The position numbers and the translations under genes are program-made. From Streptomyces sp. BA2 (lineage in GTDB: Bacteria > Actinomycetota > Actinomycetes > Streptomycetales > Streptomycetaceae): a stretch of DNA of 64,000 nucleotides. How positions within the stretch are numbered: the first letter of the stretch is position 1; each line of letters opens with the position of its first letter. The stretch lies in contig NZ_WSRO01000002.1 in NCBI RefSeq assembly GCF_009769735.1, positions 7,365,001 to 7,429,000 on the forward strand. Direction: 5' to 3'. Shown here piece after piece: positions 16,551 through 24,711 of the stretch. Below the pieces are notes generated by a model. The model was not told where the DNA came from, did not search any database, and was given only the letters and a program-made list of their open reading frames with translations.

Positions 16551-17851
16551 CAGTTGGTCCTCCAGACCGCGAAGCGCCAGCGCGAGACCCAGCCCCAGAC
16601 CAGACCGGCGATGAAGCCGGTGAGGATCAGTACGCCGAGCAGCCACCAGCCGTTGCCCAGGCCGAACGACGCCACGTCCGACGCCTCATCGGGCGCGTCC
16701 ACCAGATCGACGGCCAGCTCGACGGGCAGACCCGGGGTCGTCTTGACCGAGGAGGGTGCGGAGAAGGAGTTGCTCACCTGGAGACACACGGTCTCGCCGA
16801 CGGGCTCGCTCCCGCCGCTCTCCTCCTCGTCGTCCTCCTCCGGCTTCGGATAGCGCAGGCCCGTCGAGATCACGTCCGTACGCCCGTCGCCCGCCTCGGA
16901 GCCCCGCACGATCTCGCGTCCGTGCACGGTCGAGGCCCGCAGCAGCACGCCGTAGTCCCGATTCACCGCGCGGTCGGCGCCGACGCTGACGGAAGCGCGC
17001 AGCTCCTGGCCGGGCTTGACGGCGACGCGGTACCAGCGGTGCTCGCCGAACTTCTCGCGGTCGGTGTAGACGCCCGCGTTCAGCTGCGGGGCGTCGGAGC
17101 ACTGGGCGGTACCCTCGGCGGCCACCGGAGTGGCGACGGGGTCCGCCGCGCGGTCCACCAACTGCTTGACCCGGCCGGAGAGTTCATCGGTGTGCCGCAC
17201 CGACGTGTACGTACCGCCGGTGGCCTCCGCGATGCAGCTCAGCTGGTCGCGAGTCTTGGCGTCCGGCACGAGGCCGAGCGTGTCGACCGTGAGATGGATG
17301 CCCTCGGCGGCTATCTTGCGGGCCACCTCGCAGGGGTCGAGCGGCTGGCAGGTGTCCTCGCCGTCGGAGATGAGGACGATGCGGCGGCTGCGCTCGGTGT
17401 TGTCGTCCTTGAGGTCGTCGGCGGCCTTCAGGAGCGTGGGGCCGATCGGCGTCCAGCCGGTGGGCGCGAGCGTGGCCACCGCGGTCTTCGCGTCGGTGCG
17501 CCCCGCGCGGTCGAGCTCCGCGACCGGGTAGAGGAGTTCGGTGTCCTTGCAGCCCGTCTTGCGGTCGTCGCCGTGGTAGTTGGCGCCCAACGTGCGTATG
17601 CCGAGCTGGACTTCGTCCGGTGTGGCGTCGAGCACCTCGTTGAACGCCTGCTTCGCCGCCGCCATCCGGGACTTGCCGTCGATGTCGCGGGCCCGCATCG
17701 AACCGCTGACGTCGAGGACCAGCTCGACCTTGGGCGAGGGCTGTGCCGGTTCTTCTTCGTCGGCTGCGGCGGGGCCCGCCGTGCCGAGTCCGGCGGTCAA
17801 GGCCGCGAGCAGGGCGAAGGCCCCGGCCGCCAGCCGTTGTCTTGTGATCAT
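16550..17851 (-). CDS. Exported von Willebrand factor A domain protein with C-terminal anchor
   Basis: A 433-residue protein with a Sec signal peptide (cleavage after the Ala-rich stretch near residue 30). A VWA domain at about 41-230 follows, with a complete MIDAS metal site: DVSGSM (47-52), the Thr in APTGWTPIG and the Asp in ISDGEDT. Beyond it is a beta-rich region of about 150 residues with an acidic EEDDEEESGG loop, then a C-terminal membrane helix (WWLLGVLILTGFIAGLVWGW) and a short basic tail. VWA proteins bind protein or peptide ligands through the metal. Its partner is probably the membrane protein translated from the overlapping next gene. Function in the cell envelope is inferred only from topology. 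Confidence 0.87.
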   Translation of the reverse strand: MITRQRLAAGAFALLAALTAGLGTAGPAAADEEEPAQPSPKVELVLDVSGSMRARDIDGKSRMAAAKQAFNEVLDATPDEVQLGIRTLGANYHGDDRKTGCKDTELLYPVAELDRAGRTDAKTAVATLAPTGWTPIGPTLLKAADDLKDDNTERSRRIVLISDGEDTCQPLDPCEVARKIAAEGIHLTVDTLGLVPDAKTRDQLSCIAEATGGTYTSVRHTDELSGRVKQLVDRAADPVATPVAAEGTAQCSDAPQLNAGVYTDREKFGEHRWYRVAVKPGQELRASVSVGADRAVNRDYGVLLRASTVHGREIVRGSEAGDGRTDVISTGLRYPKPEEDDEEESGGSEPVGETVCLQVSNSFSAPSSVKTTPGLPVELAVDLVDAPDEASDVASFGLGNGWWLLGVLILTGFIAGLVWGWVSRWRFAVWRTN

Positions 17852-17934
17852 CGCCGGATCTTATTGATCTTGACGTGCATACCCAAACCGGCGGGTGGGT
17901 ATGACCCTTCGCCCCTTCAGCACAGGGCCTCGGT

Positions 17935-19191
17935 CTACCGCCTCAGCTCGCGGCCCCCGAACGCCCCGCCCCCGTCGGCCTGCTTCCACCACGTCTCAAG
18001 GGCCGTCTGGTCCATCGACCGCCACGGCGGCGTCTCCTCGACGAGCGCGCGGCCGAGGCGCCGCCCGAGATCGACCATCGCGCCGCCGGCGACGGTGCGG
18101 TCGGTGTCGTACGTGTCGAGGGCGTCCGCCCAGGTCGTGGCCGTGGCGAAGGCGGACTCCAGAACCGTCGCGTCCTGCAGCGCCTTGACCGCCCCCGCCC
18201 CGGTGTGCGGCCGCGCGACGGTGGCGGCGTCGCCCATCAGGAGCAGACGGCCCGCGGTGTAGCGGGGCGCGGTGAAGTCGTACATCGGCTGGAGGAAGAG
18301 CTCGTCAGGGGTGGTCGTACGGACGAGGTCGCCCCAGAAGGGTGGCAGCAACTCGTCGCACACGTACGTGAGGTGAGAGGCGAGGGCCTCCGTGAGCCCG
18401 CCGGGCGGCAGGCTGGTGGGGGCGGTGAGCTTCAGGTCGAGGCCGAGCCCCAGGTCGAGGTCGGGCGGCGGTGCCGTGTAAAGGACCCAGTTGACGCGGT
18501 GGCCGCCGACTCCGTCGGGGATGCGGTAGACGATGACGTGGCCCCCGGAGAAGACGACGTAGGCGCAGTCCTCCTCCGCCCACAGCTCCGGGTCCGGCAG
18601 CCGGTCGGCCGGGAAGGCGCCGCGCCAGGCGAGGTAACCGGAGTACGTGGGACGTACGGTGGCGAACGCCGCCGTACGGACCACGGAGCGGTAGCCGTCG
18701 GCGCCGACCACGAGGTCGACACGCTCGGTGCCGTCGGCGGTGACCACCTCGGCGCCCTCCGAGCCCTCCGTACCCTCTGCGGTCGCGTCGCCGCGCCGCA
18801 CCTCGTCCACCGTGACGCCCGAGCGGAAGACCACGGAATCGGGCACCCGGCCGCGCAACTCACGCCACAGAGGGCCCCAGTTGTACGTACGGAAGGGGAA
18901 CGACATCGCCCCGATCTCGTGCCCGAGCGGCCCCGCGGCCGACCCGTCCCGCACGTACCAGCGGCGCCGCACCAGCTGCACCCACGGCATGTCCGCGTCC
19001 AGATACCCGGCGGAATCCAGCTCCGCGTAACGGGAGTTGTGCACCGCGAGCCCGACGCCGCGGTCCGCAAGGCGGCCCGCGGCCCGCTCGTACACCGTGA
19101 TCTCATCGGCGCCACCGCGGTACGCGGCGAGTGCGGCGGCGCATCCGGCGATGCTTCCACCCACGATGGCGACCCTGCCTCCACGCATCAT
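17935..19191 (-). CDS. FAD-dependent monooxygenase
   Basis: A 418-residue group A flavoprotein hydroxylase. The N-terminal FAD Rossmann motif is VAIVGGSIAGCAAALAAYRG, followed by the acidic end of strand 2 (VYERAA). The DG motif is VVGADGYRSVVR, and the GD motif is LLMGDAATVARPHTGAGA, all in the expected order. Such enzymes insert oxygen into aromatic or other activated substrates with NAD(P)H. A low-complexity loop LDLGLGLDLKL interrupts the middle. It follows the C39-like peptidase gene by 32 bases on the same strand and is the last gene of the aminotransferase operon. Substrate unknown. Confidence 0.88.
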   Translation of the reverse strand: MMRGGRVAIVGGSIAGCAAALAAYRGGADEITVYERAAGRLADRGVGLAVHNSRYAELDSAGYLDADMPWVQLVRRRWYVRDGSAAGPLGHEIGAMSFPFRTYNWGPLWRELRGRVPDSVVFRSGVTVDEVRRGDATAEGTEGSEGAEVVTADGTERVDLVVGADGYRSVVRTAAFATVRPTYSGYLAWRGAFPADRLPDPELWAEEDCAYVVFSGGHVIVYRIPDGVGGHRVNWVLYTAPPPDLDLGLGLDLKLTAPTSLPPGGLTEALASHLTYVCDELLPPFWGDLVRTTTPDELFLQPMYDFTAPRYTAGRLLLMGDAATVARPHTGAGAVKALQDATVLESAFATATTWADALDTYDTDRTVAGGAMVDLGRRLGRALVEETPPWRSMDQTALETWWKQADGGGAFGGRELRR

Positions 19192-19223
19192 CGCGCCATC
19201 CTGGCAGCAAGGGTGACCCTCTG

Positions 19224-19859
19224 TCAGTGCATGGACACTCCGCGTCCGGCGAAGAACGGTTCGAAGTCCGAAAGTGCCATGTCCGCCATCCGCGTCCCGG
19301 CGTCGGTCCCGGACGGGTTGTGCAGGTGCAGACCCCCGTCCGCGGAACGCCCCGTGACCAGCACGAGGTGGCCGCCCCGGCCGGGCGACGGCCGGTGCGG
19401 GCGGCGGATCTCGTAGTGCACCGAGACCATGACCGAGCGGCCCTCGTCGAGCAGGCCGGTGATCTCCTCCACCGTGAGGTGCCGGTGCACCGTGCCGTTG
19501 ACGCCGTGCACCTCACGCACGTACTCCGCGAACGGGGCGTAGATCAGCCCGCGGATCGTGTGATCGGCATCCTCCGTGTACGCGCCGTACTTCAGTGCGC
19601 CGTCCCGCAGTTCGAAGAGCGAGGGCGCGGACGGGCCGAGTGCCATCCGCAGGCACGTCAGACCGCACAGGTGGCCGCACCAGCGCGCGTAGTCGTCGAG
19701 GGTGGCGGCGCCCGATTCGGCCCAGGCCGGGTCGGCCGCCGGGTCGAGGCCGCCGTACACGATCCGCTCGACGAGGCCGGGCGAGGCGAACTGGGTGAGG
19801 GAAGGGACCTGGCAGGCGGAACAGAGAGACACACGACCCCCGTCGTCCGGTGACGTCAC
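19224..19859 (-). CDS. C39-like papain-fold cysteine peptidase
   Basis: A 211-residue protein with the peptidase C39-like pattern. The nucleophile region WCGHLCGLTCLRMAL has Cys65 in the position of the catalytic Cys (the family motif is CGPxxxxM). The catalytic His is in GGHLVLVTG (His164), and Asn181 in LHLHNPSG takes the third position. There is no signal peptide or transporter domain, so it is cytosolic or leaderless. The start ATG overlaps the stop of the upstream aminotransferase (ATGA), so the two are translationally coupled. C39-like proteins cut leader peptides or amide bonds; the true substrate is unknown. Confidence 0.78.
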   Translation of the reverse strand: MTSPDDGGRVSLCSACQVPSLTQFASPGLVERIVYGGLDPAADPAWAESGAATLDDYARWCGHLCGLTCLRMALGPSAPSLFELRDGALKYGAYTEDADHTIRGLIYAPFAEYVREVHGVNGTVHRHLTVEEITGLLDEGRSVMVSVHYEIRRPHRPSPGRGGHLVLVTGRSADGGLHLHNPSGTDAGTRMADMALSDFEPFFAGRGVSMH

Positions 19860-21067
19860 TGGCGGTAGCCGCTGAGGAAGCGGCCGATGCGGCTGATCGC
19901 CGCGTCGAGGTCGTCAGCGTAAGGGAGCGTGAGGATGCGGAAGTGGTCGGGGCGCGGCCAGTTGAAGCCCGTGCCCTGGACGACCTGGATCTTCTCCTGG
20001 AGGAGCAGGTCGAGGACGAACTTCTCGTCGTCGTGGATGGGGTGGACCTTGGGGTCGAGGCGCGCGAAGGCGTACAGCGCCCCCTTGGGCTTCACGCACG
20101 AGATGCCGGGGATGTCGTTCAGCTTCCGCCACGCCATGTCGCGCTGCTCGTGCAGCCTGCCGCCCGGAGCGGTGAGATCGCGGATGGACTGCCGGCCGCC
20201 GAGGGCGGCCTGGATGGCGTACTGGGCGGGGGCGTTCGGGCACAGGCGCATGGAGGCGAGCATGGTCAGCCCCTCCAGGTAGCTCTTCGCGTGCTGCTGC
20301 GGGCCCGTGACGACCAGCCAGCCGGACCGGAACCCCGCGACGCGATACGTCTTCGACAGACCGCAGAAGGTCAGGACCACGAGGTCCGGGGCGAGGGCGG
20401 CGACGCTGTGGTGCACGGCGTCGTCGTAGAGGATCTGGTCGTAGATCTCGTCGGCGAAGACCATCAGGCCGTGGCGGCGCGCGAGGTCGAGGATGCCCTC
20501 CAGGATCTCCTTGGGATACACGGCGCCCGTTGGGTTGTTCGGGTTGATGATCACGACGGCTTTGGTGCGGTCGGTGATCTTCGCGGCCATGTCGTCCAGG
20601 TCCGGGTACCAGTCGGCGGACTCGTCGCACGTGTAGTGGACGGCCTTGCCTCCGGAGAGGGTCGTCACGGCGGTCCACAGGGGGAAGTCCGGTGCGGGGA
20701 TGAGGACTTCGTCGCCGTCCTCCAGGAGGGCCTGGACGGCCATCGTGACCAGCTCGGAGACGCCGTTGCCGAGGAATACGTCGTCCACGGAGACCTCGTC
20801 GAGGCCAAGGGCCTGGTAGCGCTGGGCGACGGCGCGGCGGGCCGAGAGGATGCCGCGCGAGTCCGTGTAGCCGTGCGCCTGGGGGAGCATCCGGATCATG
20901 TCCTGGACGATCTCCTCGGGCGCCTCGAAGCCGAAGAGCGCGGGGTTGCCGGTGTTCAGGCGCAGGACGCTGTGGCCCGCCTCCTCCAGGGCGTTGGCGT
21001 GCTCGATGACCGGGCCCCGGATCTCGTAACAGACCTCGCTGAGCTTGCTGGACTGCCGGAACTCCAT
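19856..21067 (-). CDS. Class I/II PLP-dependent aminotransferase (AlaA-like)
   Basis: A 403-residue fold-type I aminotransferase. The PLP lysine is Lys239 in FCGLSKTYRVAGFRSGW. The substrate/PLP Asn lies in INPNNPTGAVY (174-184), the PLP-ring Asp in FADEIYD, and the carboxylate-binding Arg near HFRILTLP at the C-terminus. It is closest in appearance to AlaA-type alanine/aspartate aminotransferases, converting pyruvate plus glutamate to alanine plus 2-oxoglutarate, but related specificities are possible. It is the first gene of an operon with the peptidase and monooxygenase and faces an HxlR regulator across an 84-base promoter region with inverted repeats. Confidence 0.9.
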   Translation of the reverse strand: MEFRQSSKLSEVCYEIRGPVIEHANALEEAGHSVLRLNTGNPALFGFEAPEEIVQDMIRMLPQAHGYTDSRGILSARRAVAQRYQALGLDEVSVDDVFLGNGVSELVTMAVQALLEDGDEVLIPAPDFPLWTAVTTLSGGKAVHYTCDESADWYPDLDDMAAKITDRTKAVVIINPNNPTGAVYPKEILEGILDLARRHGLMVFADEIYDQILYDDAVHHSVAALAPDLVVLTFCGLSKTYRVAGFRSGWLVVTGPQQHAKSYLEGLTMLASMRLCPNAPAQYAIQAALGGRQSIRDLTAPGGRLHEQRDMAWRKLNDIPGISCVKPKGALYAFARLDPKVHPIHDDEKFVLDLLLQEKIQVVQGTGFNWPRPDHFRILTLPYADDLDAAISRIGRFLSGYRQ

Positions 21068-21094
21068 GCGCTGTGCCTCCCGTGACGTGAGTTA

Positions 21095-21120
21095 CTTGGT
21101 TTTACCAAGCTGGAGCTTGG
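21095..21120. promoter_or_regulatory. Overlapping inverted repeats, probable HxlR operator
   Basis: CTTGGT-TTT-ACCAAG (21095-21109) and CCAAGCT-GG-AGCTTGG (21105-21120) overlap, giving three alternating CTTGG/CCAAG half-sites between the divergent aminotransferase and HxlR genes. This is the expected place and shape for a winged-helix dimer operator. Confidence 0.6.
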
Positions 21121-21151
21121 AAAGTCCAACAACTTGCATAGACTGCGTCGC

Positions 21152-21796
21152 ATGCCACCTGCACCCAGGCCTCACCGAAGCTATGACCAGTACTGCGCTG
21201 CCGCCCGTGCCCTCGACACCGTGGGTGACCGCTGGACCCTGCTGATCGTCCGCGAACTCCTGGTCGGCCCCCGCCGCTACACCGACCTGCACGCCGATCT
21301 GCCGGGCGTGAGCACGGACGTCCTGGCGTCCCGGCTCAAGGACATGGAGCGCGATGGCCTGACGACGCGCCGCCGCCTGCCCCCGCCATCGGCCGCGTAC
21401 GTCTATGAACTGACCGAGCGGGGCCGCGAGTTGCTGCCGGTCCTCCAGGCCCTCGCCACCTGGGGCGCGCCCGCCCTCCAGGAGCGCGCGCCGACGGACG
21501 CGGTCCGCGCCCACTGGTTCGCGCTGCCGCTGCTGCGGGCCCTGGCGGGACTCGGGGTGGAAGGGGTGGCCCAGGTCCGCCTGGACGAGGGGGAGTTCCA
21601 TGTACGTGTCGGGGGCGACGGTGGCTCGTACGGGGACGGACCGGCGCCCCAGGAACCGGACGCCCGCATCGTCATGGACGCGGAGACGTCCGTCGCGGTG
21701 AGCGGGGGCGCCCTGACGGTCGCCGAAGGGGTCAAGGCGGGCCGGATCGAGGTGTCCGGCGAGGGCGTCCTCGCGAAGGCCCTGCGCGCGTGCTGA
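21152..21796 (+). CDS. HxlR-family regulator with C-terminal extension
   Basis: A 214-residue protein. Residues about 10-105 are an HxlR winged helix (YDQYCAAARALDTVGDRWTLLIVRELLVGPRRYTDL, then LASRLKDMERDGLTTRR and YVYELTERGRELL). Residues about 120-214 form a second domain that resembles an SCP2-like sterol-carrier-type ligand domain (IVMDAETSVAVSGGALTVAEGVKAGRIEVSGE). This two-domain form is common in Streptomyces HxlR proteins and may bind a hydrophobic effector. ATG 21152 has no clear ribosome-binding site and may be nearly leaderless. It probably controls the divergent aminotransferase operon. Confidence 0.85.
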   Translation: MPPAPRPHRSYDQYCAAARALDTVGDRWTLLIVRELLVGPRRYTDLHADLPGVSTDVLASRLKDMERDGLTTRRRLPPPSAAYVYELTERGRELLPVLQALATWGAPALQERAPTDAVRAHWFALPLLRALAGLGVEGVAQVRLDEGEFHVRVGGDGGSYGDGPAPQEPDARIVMDAETSVAVSGGALTVAEGVKAGRIEVSGEGVLAKALRAC

Positions 21797-21848
21797 CTCG
21801 GCGAAACTGGATCGTGGCAGGACGGGCCCTCGGCATACAGTTGCCGGT

Positions 21849-22754
21849 GTGCTGCGTGAAGTGACTGCTGTCCGGTATGTGAACCCGTTGCGGACCGGGG
21901 GCTCCGTGCCCGGCGTCGTCGAGGCCGACGACCTGGGTACGTACGTCGTGAAGTTCACCGGGTCGGCGCAGGGCCGCAAGGCGCTGGTCGCCGAGATCAT
22001 CGTCGGTGAACTGGCCCGCCACCTCGGCCTGCGCTTCCCCGAGCTCGTCCTGGTCCACTTCGATCCGGCGGTCGCGGCGGACGAGCCGCACCAGGAGGTG
22101 CGGGACCTGCTTGCCGCCAGCGCCGGTCTCAACCTCGGCATGGACCTCCTGCCGGGCGCCGTGGACTTCACCCCCGAGGCGCTTGACGTGGACCCGCTGG
22201 AGGCGGGCAAGGTGGTGTGGCTCGACGCCCTCACCGCGAACGTCGACCGCACGGTGCACAGTTCGAACCTGATGATCTGGCCCACGTTCGGCGTCCACGA
22301 GCCCCACCTGTGGCTGATCGACCACGGCGCGGCCCTGGTCTTCCACCACCGCTGGGGCGCGTCCGCGCCGGACAAGGTGTACGACTTCCGGCATCACGCG
22401 CTGGGCGGGTACGGACCCGATACGCGTGCGGCCGATGCTGAACTGGCCCCGCTCGTCACGGAGGCGGCGCTATGCGAGATCGTCGGTCTCGTGCCGGACG
22501 CGTGGCTGGCGGACGAGCCGGGATTCTCGTCCCCCGATGAGGTCCGCGAGGCGTACGTCGCTTTCCTGCTGGCGCGTGCGCGGGCCTCCGCGGCCTGGCT
22601 GCCGGTGGACTTTCCCAGCCGGGGTGAGCTTGCCGCCGCGGACGCCCGGCGTGCTGCCGCTACCGAGAAGGGGCGTCCCGCCTGGCTCAAGCGGGTTCCC
22701 GATCTGCACGGGAAGCCTGCGGCTGAGCAGGATTGGTCCTCGCATCTCGGTTAG
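21849..22754 (+). CDS. HipA-like kinase domain protein
   Basis: A 301-residue protein that matches the HipA-like kinase family of actinobacteria (often called HipA_2). The nucleotide-binding start is VVKFTGSAQGRKALVAEIIVGELAR. A catalytic-loop-like segment LTANVDRTVHSSNLMIW is followed by the metal-binding WLIDHGAAL, which resembles the HRD/DFG logic of HipA. True HipA toxins phosphorylate tRNA synthetases; this shorter family is uncharacterised to my knowledge. There is no HipB-like antitoxin next to it. GTG 21849 lies 52 bases after the HxlR gene on the same strand. Confidence 0.75.
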   Translation: MLREVTAVRYVNPLRTGGSVPGVVEADDLGTYVVKFTGSAQGRKALVAEIIVGELARHLGLRFPELVLVHFDPAVAADEPHQEVRDLLAASAGLNLGMDLLPGAVDFTPEALDVDPLEAGKVVWLDALTANVDRTVHSSNLMIWPTFGVHEPHLWLIDHGAALVFHHRWGASAPDKVYDFRHHALGGYGPDTRAADAELAPLVTEAALCEIVGLVPDAWLADEPGFSSPDEVREAYVAFLLARARASAAWLPVDFPSRGELAAADARRAAATEKGRPAWLKRVPDLHGKPAAEQDWSSHLG

Positions 22755-22771
22755 GTGCGGGCCGTCTGTGG

Positions 22772-22807
22772 CTGAGCGCGCAGTTCCCCGCGCCCCTTAC
22801 GGGGCGC
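22772..22807. repeat. Dispersed repeat copy (GCGCAGTTCCCCGCGCCCCT type)
   Basis: The stretch contains GCGCAGTTCCCCGCGCCCCT followed by TACGGGGCGC, forming a short hairpin. Nearly identical copies lie at 46809-46830 (inverted) and 46900-46934, all in gaps after genes. It is a known kind of Streptomyces intergenic repeat that probably takes part in transcription termination. Confidence 0.8.
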
Positions 22808-22812
22808 GACTC

Positions 22813-22842
22813 GGCCCCCGGCGCTGTGCGGTGCCGGGGGCC
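22813..22842. terminator. Bidirectional terminator between HipA-like gene and malate synthase
   Basis: GGCCCCCGGC (22813-22822) pairs with GCCGGGGGCC (22833-22842) over 10 bp with a 10-base loop, between two convergent genes. Confidence 0.75.
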
Positions 22843-22865
22843 TCGTCATGAACTCCGCAGGGAAG

Positions 22866-24485
22866 TCAGCGCAGTTGCTCGTACGCCGGGAGCGTGAGGA
22901 AGTCCGCGTAGTCCGCGTCCAGGGAGACCTGGAGGAGGAGGTCGTGGGCCTGCTGCCACTTGCCGGACTCGAAGGCCTCGTCGCCGATCTCGGCGCGGAT
23001 CGCGTCCAGTTCGGCGGCGGCGACCTCGCGGGCCAGGTCGGCGGTCGCCGTCTGACCGTTCTCGAAGACGACACCTGCGTTGATCCACTGCCAGATCTGC
23101 GAGCGCGAGATCTCGGCGGTGGCCGCGTCCTCCATGAGGTTGAAGATGGCGACGGCGCCGAGGCCGCGCAGCCAGGCCTCGATGTAACGGATGCCGACCT
23201 GGACGGCGTTGACCAGGCCGTCGTACGTGGGCTTCGCGTCGAGGGAGTCGACGGCGATGAGGTCCCCGGGCGCGACCTGCACGTCCTCGCGCAGACGGTC
23301 CTTCTGGTTGGGCTTCTCGCCGAGGACCGCGTCGAACGACTTCATCGCGATCGGGACCAGGTCCGGGTGCGCGACCCAGGAGCCGTCGAAGCCGTCGCCC
23401 GCCTCGCGGTCCTTGTCGTTCTTGACCTTCTCGAAGGCGACCTTGTTGACCTCCGCGTCCTTGCGGGACGGGATGAACGCGGCCATGCCGCCGATCGCGT
23501 GCGCGCCGCGCTTGTGGCAGGTGCGGACGAGGAGTTCGGTGTACGCCCGCATGAAGGGGGCCGTCATCGTCACGAGGTTGCGGTCCGGCAGGACGAACTT
23601 CGAGCCGCCGTCACGGAAGTTCTTGACGATGGAGAAGAGGTAGTCCCAGCGGCCCGCGTTCAGGCCCGACGCGTGGTCGCGGAGCTCGTAGAGGATCTCC
23701 TCCATCTCGTACGCGGCCGTGATCGTCTCGATGAGGACCGTGGCGCGGACGGTGCCCTGCGGGATGCCGACGTAGTCCTGCGCGAAGACGAAGATGTCGT
23801 TCCAGAGGCGGGCCTCCAGGTACGACTCCGTCTTCGGGAGGTAGAAGTACGGGCCCTTGCCGAGCTCGATGAGGCGCTTGGCGTTGTGGAAGAAGTACAG
23901 GCCGAAGTCGACGAGCGCGCCGGGCACCGGGCGGCCCTCGAACTGCAGGTGACGCTCGTCCAGGTGCCAGCCGCGCGGGCGCATCACGACGGTGGCGAGC
24001 TCGTCGGCGTCCTTGAGGGAGTACGACTTGCCGCTGCGGTCGTCCGTGAAGTCGATGCGGCGCTCGTAGGCGTCGGCGAGGTTCAGCTGGCCGAGGACCA
24101 CGTTCTCCCAGGTGGGCGCCGATGCGTCCTCGAAGTCCGCGAGCCAGACCTTGGCGCCCGAGTTCAGGGCGTTGATGGTCATCTTGCGGTCCGTCGGCCC
24201 GGTGATCTCGACACGGCGGTCGTTCAGGGCCGCCGGGGCCGGCGCCACCTTCCAGGAGTCGTCCGCGCGGATGGCCGCGGTCTCGGGAAGGAAGTCGAGC
24301 GTGGAGCTGCGGGCGATCTCGGCGCGGCGCTCGGAGCGGCGGTTGAGGAGCTCGTCACGCCTGGGCGTGAAGAGCCGGTGCAGCTCGGCCACAAAGGCGA
24401 GGGCCGCGTCGGTGAGGACCTCCTCCTGCCGCGGCAGAGGCTCCGCGTCGACGATGGCCAGCGGGGACTGCGCTGGTGCGGACAT
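22866..24485 (-). CDS. aceB: Malate synthase A
   Basis: A 539-residue enzyme of the malate synthase A type (the usual length for the short isoform). Family segments are KVWLADFEDASAPTW, VVMRPRGWHLDERHL, PYFYLPKTESYLEARLWNDIF, the catalytic-loop MRAYTELLVRTCHKRGAHAIGGMAAFIP and GDGFDGSWVAHPDLVP. It condenses glyoxylate with acetyl-CoA to malate. The core promoter at 24623-24651 contains a 15-bp site nearly identical to one upstream of allantoinase in this window. This points to control by the IclR-type AllR, consistent with use of glyoxylate made from allantoin rather than only the glyoxylate bypass. No isocitrate lyase gene is in the window. Confidence 0.95.
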   Translation of the reverse strand: MSAPAQSPLAIVDAEPLPRQEEVLTDAALAFVAELHRLFTPRRDELLNRRSERRAEIARSSTLDFLPETAAIRADDSWKVAPAPAALNDRRVEITGPTDRKMTINALNSGAKVWLADFEDASAPTWENVVLGQLNLADAYERRIDFTDDRSGKSYSLKDADELATVVMRPRGWHLDERHLQFEGRPVPGALVDFGLYFFHNAKRLIELGKGPYFYLPKTESYLEARLWNDIFVFAQDYVGIPQGTVRATVLIETITAAYEMEEILYELRDHASGLNAGRWDYLFSIVKNFRDGGSKFVLPDRNLVTMTAPFMRAYTELLVRTCHKRGAHAIGGMAAFIPSRKDAEVNKVAFEKVKNDKDREAGDGFDGSWVAHPDLVPIAMKSFDAVLGEKPNQKDRLREDVQVAPGDLIAVDSLDAKPTYDGLVNAVQVGIRYIEAWLRGLGAVAIFNLMEDAATAEISRSQIWQWINAGVVFENGQTATADLAREVAAAELDAIRAEIGDEAFESGKWQQAHDLLLQVSLDADYADFLTLPAYEQLR

Positions 24486-24622
24486 GAGCTGTCACTTCCT
24501 TCAGCGAGCTTCACAGGTGGTGTCGCGGCGGCCGCCGGGCCTTCGCAGTGACACTCAGTGCCACCGGAGCCGAGATACGGCCGTGGACCCCACTTGAGGG
24601 AACGGGTGCTTCTGAACAGTGG

Positions 24623-24651
24623 ATACTAGTTTCCTCATAGTGGAAGTTCAA
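24623..24651 (-). promoter_or_regulatory. Malate synthase promoter with AllR-type operator in the spacer
   Basis: Read on the minus strand: TTGAAC (24651-24646), a 17-base spacer and TAGTAT (24628-24623) form a good promoter. The operator-like TTCCACTATGAGGAA (24645-24631) fills the spacer. It matches TTCCACTTTGTGGAA upstream of allantoinase in 13 of 15 positions. A repressor bound here would block RNA polymerase directly. Confidence 0.72.
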
Positions 24652-24711
24652 TCGTCTGTTGACGTCGAGATTCTCTTCATCGACAGAACGTGTCGCTGAG
24701 TGCCATGCCGG

